In this document: positions 37,916 through 48,000 of the stretch, in pieces
How positions within the stretch are numbered: the stretch's first letter is position 1
Layout: every line of letters starts with the position of its first letter
From: Paraburkholderia bonniea
GTDB taxonomy: Bacteria; Pseudomonadota; Gammaproteobacteria; Burkholderiales; Burkholderiaceae
NCBI RefSeq assembly: GCF_009455625.1
Contig: NZ_QPEQ01000001.1
Coordinates: 1,674,001 to 1,738,000, forward strand
Direction of reading: 5' to 3'
Length of the DNA: 64,000 nucleotides
Translations under genes and position numbers: made by a program
Notes under the pieces: model-generated
Told to the model about the DNA's origin: nothing
Databases searched by the model: none
Seen by the model: only the letters and a program-made list of their open reading frames with translations

Positions 37916-38971
37916 ATGACCCGCCTGTATCTCGCCCCGATGGAAGGGCTGGCGGACTACGTGCTGCGTGACGTGCTCACGGGCATTGGTGGATTCGACG
38001 GCTGTGTGTCGGAGTTCATTCGCGTGACGGGTTCAGTGCTTCCCAACCGGGTCTACGAGCGGGAAGCCCCCGAAGTGCTTGAAGGGGGTCACACGCGGAG
38101 TGGCACGCCGATGGTGATTCAACTGCTCGGTAGCGATCCTGTGTGGATGGCGCTGAATGCTGCTCATGCCGCCCGTTTGTCGCCGCATGGCATCGACCTG
38201 AACTTTGGTTGCCCCGCCAAGGTTGTCAATCAGCACGGCGGCGGTGCCATGCTGCTGGCTGATCCTGAACAACTGAACCGGATCATGTCCTCGGTTCGCG
38301 CCGCAGTGCCTGCCGGTATCGCGGTGAGCGCAAAAATGCGCCTTGGCGTGTCGGATACCTCACGGGCGGTCGATTGCGCCACCGCGCTGGCGGAGGGGGG
38401 CGCGGCCTCGCTGGTGGTGCATGCCAGAACGCGCGATCACGGCTATCGTCCACCCGCGCACTGGGAGTGGATCGCACGTATCGCCGATGCTGTCGACGTG
38501 CCGGTCATCGCCAATGGAGAGGTCTGGACCGTGGCTGACTGGGAGCGTTGCCGGGCAGTCAGCGGGAGTGCTGACGTGATGCTTGGACGGGGTGCTGTAT
38601 CGGACCCTTTCCTGGCATCAAGAATCCGCGGACTGATGGAGCGTTCGCCATCTGACGGGGAATGGCAGGATGTGCTCCGTTACCTCGCCGGTTATCTAAG
38701 AACCTTGCAAGCCCAGACGGCCTCCCGCCATGAGCACGGACGCGTCAAAAAGTGGCTCAGCTACCTGCAGCGGACCTGGCCGCAGGCGGCCGGGTTGCAT
38801 GCCGCGATCCGCCGGCTGCAGGATTCGCACGACATTCTGGCGGTGTTTGAGCGTGCTGCGGGATTTGATCTTGACGTGACGCCGCCATGTTCCATGCTTA
38901 CTTCGATGCCCACTACCCCCTCCTTTTGCCGCTTCGACCAGACAGACGTCGCGGCTGTCTGGCAGGGGTAA
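37916..38971 (+). CDS. dusC: tRNA-dihydrouridine(16) synthase DusC
   Basis: 351 residues. Flavin-dependent Dus fold: LAPMEGLADYVLRD at the start, catalytic Cys 99 in DLNFGCPAKVVNQHGGGAML, SAKMRLG, and the FMN-binding NGEVWT and VMLGRGAV. The MEG (rather than MAG/MAP) start and the length point to the DusC subgroup, which reduces U16 in the tRNA D-loop. A Thr/Ser/Pro-rich ~30-residue tail is extra. Confidence 0.88.
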   Translation: MTRLYLAPMEGLADYVLRDVLTGIGGFDGCVSEFIRVTGSVLPNRVYEREAPEVLEGGHTRSGTPMVIQLLGSDPVWMALNAAHAARLSPHGIDLNFGCPAKVVNQHGGGAMLLADPEQLNRIMSSVRAAVPAGIAVSAKMRLGVSDTSRAVDCATALAEGGAASLVVHARTRDHGYRPPAHWEWIARIADAVDVPVIANGEVWTVADWERCRAVSGSADVMLGRGAVSDPFLASRIRGLMERSPSDGEWQDVLRYLAGYLRTLQAQTASRHEHGRVKKWLSYLQRTWPQAAGLHAAIRRLQDSHDILAVFERAAGFDLDVTPPCSMLTSMPTTPSFCRFDQTDVAAVWQG

Positions 38972-39104
38972 CGGGGAATACGGGCAGTAAAAAGAAATGA
39001 AGGGAACGGGAAGGTGTAATTCAGGGGCTGAAATTCAGGGGCCGGCACGCTGTAGCTGTGGCGAACCGCTACAATTCAAGGTTTAACGTCTTCGAGCGGC
39101 CCCC

Positions 39105-40481
39105 ATGTCTGTCACCCCCCCGATTGCCGCGCCTACTGTTGGCTTCGTTTCATTAGGCTGCCCCAAAGCCCTGGTCGATTCCGAGCAGATCATTACCCAG
39201 TTGCGGGCCGAAGGCTATGCGATTTCTGGCACCTACGATGGTGCTGATCTCGTGGTCGTCAACACCTGCGGCTTCATCGACGAAGCCGTGCAGGAAAGCC
39301 TCGATGCAATCGGTGAAGCCCTGGCTGAAAACGGCAAGGTGATTGTCACCGGCTGCCTTGGCGCGAAAAAAAGCGCGAGCGGGTCAGGCTTGATCGAAGA
39401 AGTTCATCCGAAGGTGCTGGCGGTCACGGGCCCTCATGCACTGGCCGAAGTGATGCAGGCTGTCCATAGTCATCTGCCCAGGCCACACGATCCCTTTGTT
39501 GATCTCGTGCCCGCTGCGGGCATCAAACTTACGCCACGTCACTATGCCTATCTGAAAATCTCGGAAGGCTGCAACCATCGTTGTACGTTCTGCATTATTC
39601 CGTCGATGCGCGGCGATCTGGTGTCACGGCCTATCGCGCAAGTAATGCTCGAAGCGGAAAACCTGTTCAAATCCGGCGTCAAGGAGCTGCTCGTCATTTC
39701 CCAGGATACCAGCGCTTATGGCGTCGACGTGAAATACCGCACGGGCTTCTGGAATGGCAAGCCGCTCAAAACCCGGATGACCGAATTAGTCGGCGCGCTT
39801 GGCGAACTGGCTGCGCAATACGGTGCATGGGTGCGTCTGCATTATGTTTATCCGTATCCGAGCGTCGATGAGGTGATTCCCATGATGGCGCACGGTCCGC
39901 TCAAAGGCCATGTGCTGCCGTATCTCGATGTGCCGTTCCAGCATGCTCACCCCGAGGTGCTTAAACGGATGAAACGTCCCGCTAACGCCGAAAAAGTGCT
40001 GGAGCGTGTGCGCGCGTGGCGTGAAATCTGCCCAGACCTCACCGTGCGCAGCACCTTCATTGCCGGATTCCCTGGCGAAACCGAAGCCCAGTTCGAAACA
40101 CTGCTCGATTTCATCCGCGAAGCGGAGCTCGATCGGGTCGGTTGTTTTGCGTATTCGCCGGTTGAAGGCGCGACGGCCAATGATCTCGATGGCGCGTTGC
40201 CGGATAGCGTGCGTGAGGAACGCCGCGCCCGTTTCATGGAAGTCGCTGAAGAGGTCTCGGCCACGCGCATCGCGCGCAAGGTGGGCCAGACGCTCAAGGT
40301 GCTGGTTGACGAAACCAGCAAAGACGGCGGTATTGGCCGTACTGCAGCGGATGCGCCCGAGATCGACGGCGTGGTGTACATCGCTCCGGCAACAAAAGCA
40401 TCGAAACGCTACAAGGTCGGTGATTTTGTCCCGGTGAAAATCACCGGTGCCGACGGCCATGATCTGTGGGGTGAGGTGTAA
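39105..40481 (+). CDS. rimO: Ribosomal protein S12 methylthiotransferase RimO
   Basis: 458 residues. N-terminal cluster cysteines C19, C55 and C84, radical-SAM cysteines C156, C160, C163 ([13 protein letters not shown]), and a C-terminal TRAM domain. The [15 protein letters not shown] start and GDLVSRP distinguish RimO from MiaB. It adds a methylthio group to Asp of ribosomal protein S12. The sugar kinase gene follows three bases after its stop. Confidence 0.96.
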   Translation: MSVTPPIAAPTVGFVSLGCPKALVDSEQIITQLRAEGYAISGTYDGADLVVVNTCGFIDEAVQESLDAIGEALAENGKVIVTGCLGAKKSASGSGLIEEVHPKVLAVTGPHALAEVMQAVHSHLPRPHDPFVDLVPAAGIKLTPRHYAYLKISEGCNHRCTFCIIPSMRGDLVSRPIAQVMLEAENLFKSGVKELLVISQDTSAYGVDVKYRTGFWNGKPLKTRMTELVGALGELAAQYGAWVRLHYVYPYPSVDEVIPMMAHGPLKGHVLPYLDVPFQHAHPEVLKRMKRPANAEKVLERVRAWREICPDLTVRSTFIAGFPGETEAQFETLLDFIREAELDRVGCFAYSPVEGATANDLDGALPDSVREERRARFMEVAEEVSATRIARKVGQTLKVLVDETSKDGGIGRTAADAPEIDGVVYIAPATKASKRYKVGDFVPVKITGADGHDLWGEV

Positions 40482-40484
40482 CGC

Positions 40485-41420
40485 ATGACGTGTCTCTTAC
40501 CTGCGGCGATCCTCGCGCTCGGCGAGGCCATGGTCGAATTCAACCAGTCGGCACCGAACACACCGAACTATCTGCAAGGCTTCGGTGGGGATACCTCGAA
40601 TTTCTGCATTGCCGCCGCGCGCCAGGGTGCGGCGACGGGTTTTGTTTCAGCCGTAGGCGACGATCATTTCGGCCGCCTGTTGCGCGAACAGTGGTTGCGT
40701 GAGCAAGTCGACACCACATGGGTGCGCACCGACGAGACTGCGCCGACCGGGGTGTACTTTGTCTCGCATAACGAACAAGGGCATCAGTTCGACTATTTGC
40801 GCGCGGGCTCAGCCGCCAGCCGCTACATGGTGCGGGATGTGCCGCTCGAAGCCATTGCCGCAGCGCAAGTGGTGCACCTGTCGGGCGTGAGCCTGGCGAT
40901 CAGCGTCAGTGCCTGCGATGCCATGTTTGCCGCGATGGAGCATGCAACGGCTAATGGCGTGCGAGTGAGTTTCGATACCAACTTGCGTCTCAAGCTATGG
41001 CCGCTGGCACGGGCGCGAGCGGTGATGCTGGAAGCGTTGCGGCAAACCGATATCTGCCTGCCTAGTTGGGACGATGTAACTGAATTAACCGGTTTGACTG
41101 GGCGCGATGAGATTGTCGATTTTCTGCTCTCGTGCGGACCCGGGGTGGTGGCACTCAAACTTGGCGCGCAAGGGGCTTATGTGGCGACGCCAGACGAGCG
41201 CCGGATAGTGGCGGGATATGCGGTTAATGCAGTTGACGCAACAGGCGCGGGCGATTGCTTTGGCGGCGCGTTTGTCGCGCGGCTGGTGGCGGGTGATGAC
41301 CCCTTTGTGGCTGCGCGTTACGCCAATGTGGCTGCGGCGTTATCGACGCAAGGCTTTGGCGCGGTCGCACCGATTCCTCGTAAAGCGGACGTCGAGCAAG
41401 TACTGGCGTCCCATGCGTAG
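40485..41420 (+). CDS. PfkB-family carbohydrate kinase
   Basis: 311 residues of ribokinase fold: N-terminal ALGEAMVEF and GGDTSNFCIAAARQGA, and the C-terminal catalytic VDATGAGDCFGGAFVARL with the base Asp in GAGD. The pattern is closest to 2-keto-3-deoxygluconate or fructokinase-type enzymes, but no sugar genes are nearby, so the substrate is open. It is directly downstream of rimO and probably co-transcribed. Confidence 0.87.
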   Translation: MTCLLPAAILALGEAMVEFNQSAPNTPNYLQGFGGDTSNFCIAAARQGAATGFVSAVGDDHFGRLLREQWLREQVDTTWVRTDETAPTGVYFVSHNEQGHQFDYLRAGSAASRYMVRDVPLEAIAAAQVVHLSGVSLAISVSACDAMFAAMEHATANGVRVSFDTNLRLKLWPLARARAVMLEALRQTDICLPSWDDVTELTGLTGRDEIVDFLLSCGPGVVALKLGAQGAYVATPDERRIVAGYAVNAVDATGAGDCFGGAFVARLVAGDDPFVAARYANVAAALSTQGFGAVAPIPRKADVEQVLASHA

Positions 41421-41786
41421 GGCCTAGGGGCGCGGTTGCTCGCCGTGACTATCTAGGCGGGTGGCGTGCAACGGATGGTGCTCGCGCATCAGAAGGAATT
41501 TCGCCGCACCCGGATAGACAAGCATGCAGGGCGCGAGGGCTTGATCTGGCTAGATGAATCCGGCTGTTTGGGCTTCTCGTCTGGTTATCTGACCGGTGCA
41601 ATAGGCGAGCATGTCCGTTTCGCCTTGAATGAGCGGCATCGTCAACTGGCCGCTTTACGCCAGTAATGCCTTGTTAGTGGCGGCATTTAGCATTACTGCT
41701 GCAGTCTTCGTTCGACCCAATGTAACGCGGTGCTGGCGTGGCAACGGTTGGCCGTCAGGCAGCGCGTGGCTTAAAGGAACACCTCC
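41421..41786. other. Gap with one doubtful 66-codon frame
   Basis: Between the kinase and the next secreted-protein gene. A 66-codon frame at 41466-41666 (+, GTG start) has no ribosome binding site and no product I recognise; it may be a small gene, a remnant or chance. No other signal is visible. Confidence 0.3.
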
Positions 41787-42389
41787 ATGCATCGCACATT
41801 TTCATCAGCAGCATCCGCAGCATTCACGCAATGGCGGCCTGCGACGGTTGTGCTACTGGCGCTTACGGCTGCACTGATCGCACCGCAGTCTTTCGCCCAG
41901 ATCAGCGCTTCGGCAACTTCGGCAACTTCGGCAACTTCGGCAAATCAGGCGGCTGCTCCGGCATTGCGGCCCGATCCAGCATTTGCCAAGCTGCCTCGTT
42001 ATACCGGCACGCTGGGCAACCGCCCGATCGTGCTGCGACTCGGTGCCAAAACCGACGAACCCTCCGGTGTGCATGGCGAATACCAGTTCGTGGATTCGGG
42101 CGCGACGATCCTGATTGCGGGTGACCGTGATGGCGATACGCTGGAAGTCGAGGAATCAGACGACGGGACACAGATCACCGGCAACTGGGTTGGCAAATTT
42201 GCCGCAGATGGATCGCTGGCTGGCACGCGGATGAATGTCGACGATTCCGACCCACAGCCGTTTGCGTTGCGTCCTGCAACAGGGCAACAAACGGTTCAAG
42301 CAGTTTCGCCGCCGCCAGCTTCCAGCGCCGGGCCAAGCTCGAATGTGCGCGCGGTTGGCGGCGTGAGCAATCTGAGCACCGGCGAATAA
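41787..42389 (+). CDS. Secreted protein of unknown function
   Basis: 200 residues, not recognised. A signal peptide ends near SFAQ (~38). A Ser-Ala-Thr repeat (SATSATSA) follows, encoded by 9-bp repeats. The middle (~60-160) alternates polar and hydrophobic residues like a small beta-rich domain: YTGTLGNRPIVLRLG, GEYQFVDSGATILIAGD, and DGTQITGNWVGKF, where the G-N-W pattern resembles lipocalin-like or similar short beta-strand domains, an impression only. The tail is Pro/Ser-rich. GGAACACCTCC precedes ATG. It stands alone between the kinase and metC. Confidence 0.7.
   Translation: MHRTFSSAASAAFTQWRPATVVLLALTAALIAPQSFAQISASATSATSATSANQAAAPALRPDPAFAKLPRYTGTLGNRPIVLRLGAKTDEPSGVHGEYQFVDSGATILIAGDRDGDTLEVEESDDGTQITGNWVGKFAADGSLAGTRMNVDDSDPQPFALRPATGQQTVQAVSPPPASSAGPSSNVRAVGGVSNLSTGE
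41911..41946 (+). repeat. 9-bp in-frame microrepeat
   Basis: Three exact copies of CGGCAACTT (41911-41937) plus one partial copy. In frame it encodes Ser-Ala-Thr repeats at the start of the mature secreted protein, so copy-number change would alter linker length only. Confidence 0.85.
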
Positions 42390-42513
42390 GCCGTTTGAGA
42401 CCATTGAGACCATTGGCGATGGCCGGTCTTTCTGCTTCGTGCAGGGTCCGTGCCTGGTTTTCCTCCCTTCAAGTCTTTAGCGGCATTGCGCCGCCTCACA
42501 CCTGACCGATCAC

Positions 42514-43698
42514 ATGACCCAGCCTCCTTCGAAACGCCATCTGCAAACTCGCATCGTCCACCCTGAGGACCAGCTCACGCCGGGTTTCGAGTCATTTTCT
42601 GTTCCTGTCACGCGCGCATCCACCGTCGTGTTTCCTGATCTGGCCACGATGCGCGCACTCGATTGGCGCAATGACGCGCAATGGCGCTATGGCTTGCATG
42701 CGACGCCGACTTCGCTGCTGCTGGCACAGCGTCTGGCCGCGCTCGAAGGTGGTCAGCATGCGTTACTGCAACCGTCCGGGCTGGCGTCGATTTCGAATGT
42801 GTATTTCGGCCTGGTCAAGGCGGGCGATGACGTGCTCATTCCCGATAACGTGTATTCGCCGAACCGCGACCATGGCGACTGGCTGGCGCAGGACTTTGGT
42901 CTTTCGGTGCGCTACTACGACCCAATGATTGGGGCGGATATCGCCGGACTGATTCAGCCCAATACACGTCTGATCTGGCTCGAAGCACCGGGTTCGGTGA
43001 CGATGGAAGTGCCCGACGTGGAGGCGATCACGGCTGTTGCACGGGCGCATAACATCATCACGGCAATCGACAACACCTGGTCCGCTGGGCTTGCTTTTCG
43101 CCCGTTCGAACACGGTGTGGACATTTCGGTGCAGGCGCTGACGAAGTATCAGTCGGGTGGCAGCGACGTGTTGATGGGTGCGACCATCACGGCCGATCAC
43201 GCACTGCATCTCAAGCTCAAGATGGCACGTATGCACATGGGGCTGGGCGTCTCGTCGGACGATTGCTCGCTGGTTCTGCGCAGCTTGCCGAGTATGAAGC
43301 TGCGTTTTGAGCAGCATGACCGCAGCGCGCTGGCTATCGCCAAGTGGCTCAAAACGCGCCCGGAAATTGCCGCCGTGCTGCATCCAGCATTACCTGACTG
43401 TCCCGGGCACGCGTTTTTCAAGCGCGACTTCACGGGGGCGGGCGGGTTGTTCTCGGTGGTGTTTGAGGGCCGTTACAGCGCGGCGCAAATTGACAGATTC
43501 TGCGAGTCGCTGGCGCTTTTCGCACTGGGCTGGAGCTGGGGCGGCGCGGACAGTCTGGCCATGCCGTATGACATAGCCGGGATGCGGACTGCGGGGCAGT
43601 GGCCGCATCGTGGCACTTTGGTGCGGTTTTATATTGGCCTGGAAGATGAGGCCGACTTGCGCGCCGATATTGAACAGAGTCTGGCCGCGCTGGGGTAA
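42514..43698 (+). CDS. metC: Cystathionine beta-lyase
   Basis: 394 residues, Cys/Met-metabolism PLP fold. PLP Lys 211 in QALTKYQSGGSDVLMG; YGLHATPTS near 60-67, SVTMEVPDVEAI and DNTWSAGLAF match the MetC subgroup rather than MetB. It cleaves cystathionine to homocysteine, pyruvate and ammonia. It is convergent with serB. Confidence 0.92.
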   Translation: MTQPPSKRHLQTRIVHPEDQLTPGFESFSVPVTRASTVVFPDLATMRALDWRNDAQWRYGLHATPTSLLLAQRLAALEGGQHALLQPSGLASISNVYFGLVKAGDDVLIPDNVYSPNRDHGDWLAQDFGLSVRYYDPMIGADIAGLIQPNTRLIWLEAPGSVTMEVPDVEAITAVARAHNIITAIDNTWSAGLAFRPFEHGVDISVQALTKYQSGGSDVLMGATITADHALHLKLKMARMHMGLGVSSDDCSLVLRSLPSMKLRFEQHDRSALAIAKWLKTRPEIAAVLHPALPDCPGHAFFKRDFTGAGGLFSVVFEGRYSAAQIDRFCESLALFALGWSWGGADSLAMPYDIAGMRTAGQWPHRGTLVRFYIGLEDEADLRADIEQSLAALG

Positions 43699-43799
43699 CC
43701 GGGAGTAAGCGGGTATAAGCGCGGCACCTGCTTGCTGCAAGTTGTCTACACGCGATTTGCAGCAACGGTTCGGGCGGCGCACCAGGCAAAAATCTGCAT

Positions 43800-44648
43800 T
43801 CAAAAAAGCCGTAGCAAACCGTCCAGCCCTACATAGTTGAACGCCACACTCGCGGCGGCACGAACGACTGGCTTGGCGCGGAACGCGACTGACAGGCCTG
43901 CTGCGGCCATCATCTGCAGATCATTCGAGCCGTCGCCCAGCGCAATCGCGCGGCTGGGTGCGAGACCTAATTGCGCGCAGGTTTCACGCAGTGTCCGGGC
44001 TTTGACTTCGGCGTTGACGATCTCGCCGCTGACCCGGCCGGTGAGCTTTCCTGCAACGATCTCAAGCGTATTGGCACGGGTAAAGTCGAGACCTAGGCGC
44101 TCGCGCAGTTTTTCGGTAAAAAAGGTGAAACCGCCTGAAACGAGCAGCGTTTTCAGGCCTGCAGCACGCACCCCAGCCAGCATGCGCTCTGCGCCCGGCG
44201 ACAGCGCCAGCCGCTCGTCATACACGCGTTCCAGCACTCCGGCATCTAGCCCTTTGAGCAACGCCACGCGGCGTGTGAGGCTTTCGTTGAAATCCTTGAT
44301 CTCGCCACGCATCGACGCTTCGGTGATCGCTGCCACTTCGGCTTTGAAACCGCCGTAGTCGGCGATTTCGTCGATGCATTCGATCGTAATCAACGTCGAA
44401 TCCATATCCATGGCGACGAGGCCGAAGTCTGCCAGTTTCCGCTCCGGCTCGATCCATGCGTAATCCAGCGCCTGCGCAGCGCAGTACGCCGAGAGTTCTG
44501 TTTGCCATGGCCCAGGCGCGGGGTCGGCGTCTTCGATCCGCAGTGCATGTGAGTCGAGCGCGACGATATGTTGGCTCCGTGCGAGCGTAGCTAGCGCGGC
44601 GTAGTGCGGCGCGTCGATGGGCGTGAGGCTTTGAATGATGAGATGCAT
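43800..44648 (-). CDS. serB: Phosphoserine phosphatase
   Basis: 282 residues. HAD nucleophile D81 and acid D83 in AMDMDSTLI, LVSGGFTFFTEKL, and GDGSNDLQMM are complete; a small N-terminal regulatory-like domain (1-70) precedes. It makes serine from phosphoserine. ATG 44648 is preferred; the upstream frame adds 20 unrelated residues. It diverges from the two-partner secretion locus. Confidence 0.95.
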   Translation of the reverse strand: MHLIIQSLTPIDAPHYAALATLARSQHIVALDSHALRIEDADPAPGPWQTELSAYCAAQALDYAWIEPERKLADFGLVAMDMDSTLITIECIDEIADYGGFKAEVAAITEASMRGEIKDFNESLTRRVALLKGLDAGVLERVYDERLALSPGAERMLAGVRAAGLKTLLVSGGFTFFTEKLRERLGLDFTRANTLEIVAGKLTGRVSGEIVNAEVKARTLRETCAQLGLAPSRAIALGDGSNDLQMMAAAGLSVAFRAKPVVRAAASVAFNYVGLDGLLRLF

Positions 44649-44843
44649 GGCGGCGCAAGAGAAAAAGCAGGAAAAAGAGCGGGCCATTGTAACGGTTAGG
44701 CGGCGCATGCCAGGCAGTCATGTGCGAGGTGCTGCCGATGATCTATCCGGCGTCGGGCAGTGCTGTTAGCAGAGTGCCGGTTTTCAGGCTCAACCAAATT
44801 TCAAGATTCAGGAAGAGAAGAAATAGGAAAAGCTAAATCTTTT

Positions 44844-44865
44844 ATTTGCAGAAATTTCCGCAAAT
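44844..44865. promoter_or_regulatory. Imperfect palindrome upstream of the TPS locus
   Basis: ATTTGC-A-GAAATTTC-C-GCAAAT is a 22-base near-perfect palindrome (one unpaired position each side) in an AT-rich part of the serB-tpsA gap, about 130 bases before the putative tpsA promoter. It may be a regulator site; no regulator is named. Confidence 0.4.
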
Positions 44866-44937
44866 ATCTTCAATGGTTTTTGTCGGTAAGTTGCACTTAA
44901 AACGAAGGAATTCCCCCGTGCTGTGTCAGTCAAATTT

Positions 44938-44970
44938 CTTTCGGAATACTTTCGGAATACTTTCGGATTA
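44938..44970. repeat. Three tandem 11-bp repeats over the TpsA promoter region
   Basis: CTTTCGGAATA (44938-44948), the same again (44949-44959), and CTTTCGGATTA (44960-44970) run head to tail. TATATT at 44975-44980 could be the -10, so the repeats occupy the -15 to -45 zone where an activator could bind on one helix face. No good -35 is visible without them. Confidence 0.8.
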
Positions 44971-44974
44971 GTCC

Positions 44975-44980
44975 TATATT
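44975..44980 (+). promoter_or_regulatory. Putative -10 element of the TPS operon
   Basis: TATATT lies five bases after the last 11-bp repeat and ~70 bases before the TpsA start. The lack of a TTGACA-like -35 suggests activator dependence. Assigned from position and sequence only. Confidence 0.35.
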
Positions 44981-45050
44981 CAATTATTTGATGCGATTCG
45001 GATACTCCTCGGCGGTCCAATCTTGGATCGTTTTTTGGAAAACTAAAAGT

Positions 45051-48000
45051 ATGAAAAATGCACTGACCTTGAGGCCGCTTGCTTTCGCAATTGCGTTAGC
45101 GGCGGCCAGTGAAGCTCACGCAGTCGGCACGGGTACGATTGCGTTTGGCACCGGCGGGATTGCAAAAAATGGCGCGACGACAACGGTGACGCAAACTAGC
45201 GACAAGATGATCGTCAACTGGGACAACATGGATGTTGCAGCCAAAGAGTCATTGAAGTTTGCACAACCACTGGAGACATCCGCGGTACTGAACCGCATTA
45301 ACTCCGCCAATCCTACGTCGATTCTCGGCTCACTCACCGCTAATGGCCGGGTGTTTGTCGTTAATCCGAATGGCGTGCTGATTGGCAAGGGCGCAAATAT
45401 TAACGTGGGGAGTTTCGTTGCCTCGTCGCTTGACATGAGTGACGCAGATTTCAAGGCGGACAAGTTCCGCTTTACTGGCAACGGCACCGGCAAGGTCAGT
45501 AATGCTGGCGATATCACGGCGAAGGAACTGGTTGCATTGATCGGCAGCGGCGAGGTCCGTAACGACGCAGGAGGCCAGATTGTCGGCTCAAAAGGCGTTG
45601 CCATGGCTGCTGGTGGTGACGTCACCCTGAGCTTCGGGGACTCCGACAACAGCTTTGCCATCACGCTGGATCAGGGCAGCATGAAGGCGCTGATCAATAA
45701 CGGCGGCCTGATTGCGACGAACGACGGCAATATCAAGCTGACGGCGAGAGCCATTGATGCGATGACCCGTAGTGTGATTAACAACTCCGGCTCGATCGAG
45801 GCGAAGGGTGCCACGATTGGCGCAGACAATTCGATTGTGCTGGAAAGCCTCGGTAATGGCTCGGTGGATATCGGTGGCAAGCTGGAAGCGATGCACGATA
45901 AACCGCTGGGGCAGCAACGAAGCCTGATCAAGGTCAGCGGCGACTCCGTCAACATTCTTGATGGCGCGCAACTTACCGCCGGACAGGCTGGCGAAGGCCG
46001 TTTCGGCCAATACGAGGTACGCGGGGGGCAAATTGAACTGGCAGCACAAGGCAAGGACCGTGCTGTGAAGTTTGACAGGAGCACGCTGGCAGCAGAACAA
46101 CTGTTGCTCACTGCCGATAACGTGCTCACCGGAGAAGGGCTTCAGGTGCCGAAGCTGTCTTCTACCACTCGCTCCGAGAACATGAACATCTCGGTCAAGC
46201 TGCAGACGGAGGAGCAGAACCTGAATGTTGGCGGAAGTGCGAAGCCAACTGCAGGTAATGGTGTGATTGATGCGAGTTTCGTCAAGGCGGCGGCGGATCA
46301 AAAGTCGCGCCTGAATATCGCAACGGGCACCGGGACAGTCAAGCTGGACAACAGCGCGCTGAATTATGGTGATCTGGCACTCGCCAGCCGCTTAGGTTCT
46401 GTTGAACTGAATTCGAAGATTAATGGGGCGTCGCTCACGGTTGTTGCCGGGAAGCTGACGCAGGCCGCTGGTGCGGATATCAACATGACGCGCTCACTCA
46501 ACGTGACGTCGTTATCCGATCTGGTGCAGACAGCGAATATCAGCGCAGGCGAGTCGATTGGGCTGACTGCCAAAGCAGCTTTTACCCAGCAAAAAGGCAC
46601 ACAGACCAAGGCCGCAAGTGTGCACTATGGCGCGGACCAGTTGACGCTCAACGGTGAAACCAATGCGGTAGGTAATGTTTCGCTGCGAGCGAAGGACGGT
46701 GCGACGCAAAGCGCTGATTCGTCGATCACAACCGGAACGCTCGATCTGGCAGGGGGTGGTTTCAATCTGACCAAGGGACGCAATACAGCAGGGATTGTTC
46801 GTGGTGGTGTTGATTCGCTCGACATGACGATGACAGGCGATACGACGCTGGGAGGAATTGGAACCAGGGGCAATCTGAACGCAAAAAGTCTTGGCAGCGT
46901 GAGCATCGCCCAGGTAGAAGCGGGCGGAAACATTGCAATCAAGTCGGATAAAGACATTATTTCAGCGGGCGTGCTGAAGGCTGGTGGGGATATCACGCTG
47001 AATGGCGTTAATGTGCGGAGCCTGGATAAAGAGCCGGGTACCGATCAATACAGCGTCATCAATGCGTCCGGCAAGCTGGCAATTGACGCGGCGAAAAGTA
47101 TTTCGCTTGGCAGCATCAAGGCGAATAACGTGACGCTGGCAGCCCGGGATGGGGCGATATCTGCCGATAGTCTGGAGGCAGGAACTGCGTCGGTGACCAG
47201 TGCGAATGGCACATGGCTGAAGAATCTTGAGGCCACTAATGCGACGATCTCGGCAGGCAAGGAAGGTATTGGCCTGACGGGTGCGCGGGTCAAGCAAAAC
47301 TTGACGCTCAATACATCAGGTGATGTGACGCAAGCACGTGCGCTAGAGCGGGATGCCATTACCGTTGATGGTGATCTGACATACAACCTGGCAAACTCGA
47401 GCAAGATCCGCCCCGCCGGTGAGATGCCTGTGCAAATTACCGCTGGCAAGATCATCGAGAACCGTACGGAGGGGGGGCCGGCTAATCCGTTTGCACCACC
47501 GCCGCCAGTGACGCCATTGCCACCGCCGCCTCCGCCGGTGACGCCATTGCCGCCACCGCCGCCGCCGGTGACGCCATTGCCACCGCCGCCGCCGCCGGTG
47601 ACGCCATTGCCACCGCCGCCTCCGCCGGTGACGCCATTGCCACCGCCGCCGCCGCCGGTGACGCCATTGCCACCGCCACCGCCGCCGGTGACGCCATTGC
47701 CACCGCCGCCGCCGCCGGTGACGCCATTGCCGCCGCCACCGCCGCCGGTGACGCCATTGCCACCGCCGCCGCCGCCGCCGCTGGTGACGCCATTGCCGCC
47801 GCCTCCGCCGGTGACGCCATTGCCACCGCCGCCGCCGCCGGTGACGCCATTGCCACCGCCACCGCCGCCGGTGACGCCTTTGCCACCGCCGCCGCCGCCG
47901 GTGACGCCATTGCCGCCGCCACCGCCGCCGGTGACGCCATTGCCACCGCCGCCGCCGCCGGTGACGCCATTGCCGCCGCCACCGCCGCCGGTCCAAGATC

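Noticed and set aside
41466..41666. 66-codon plus-strand frame after the sugar kinase
   Set aside because: No ribosome binding site and no product recognised; kept only as a remark in the gap feature.
44808..45020. 70-codon minus-strand frame upstream of the TpsA gene
   Set aside because: It runs across the repeats and putative promoter and has no family resemblance; AT-rich intergenic DNA opens frames by chance.
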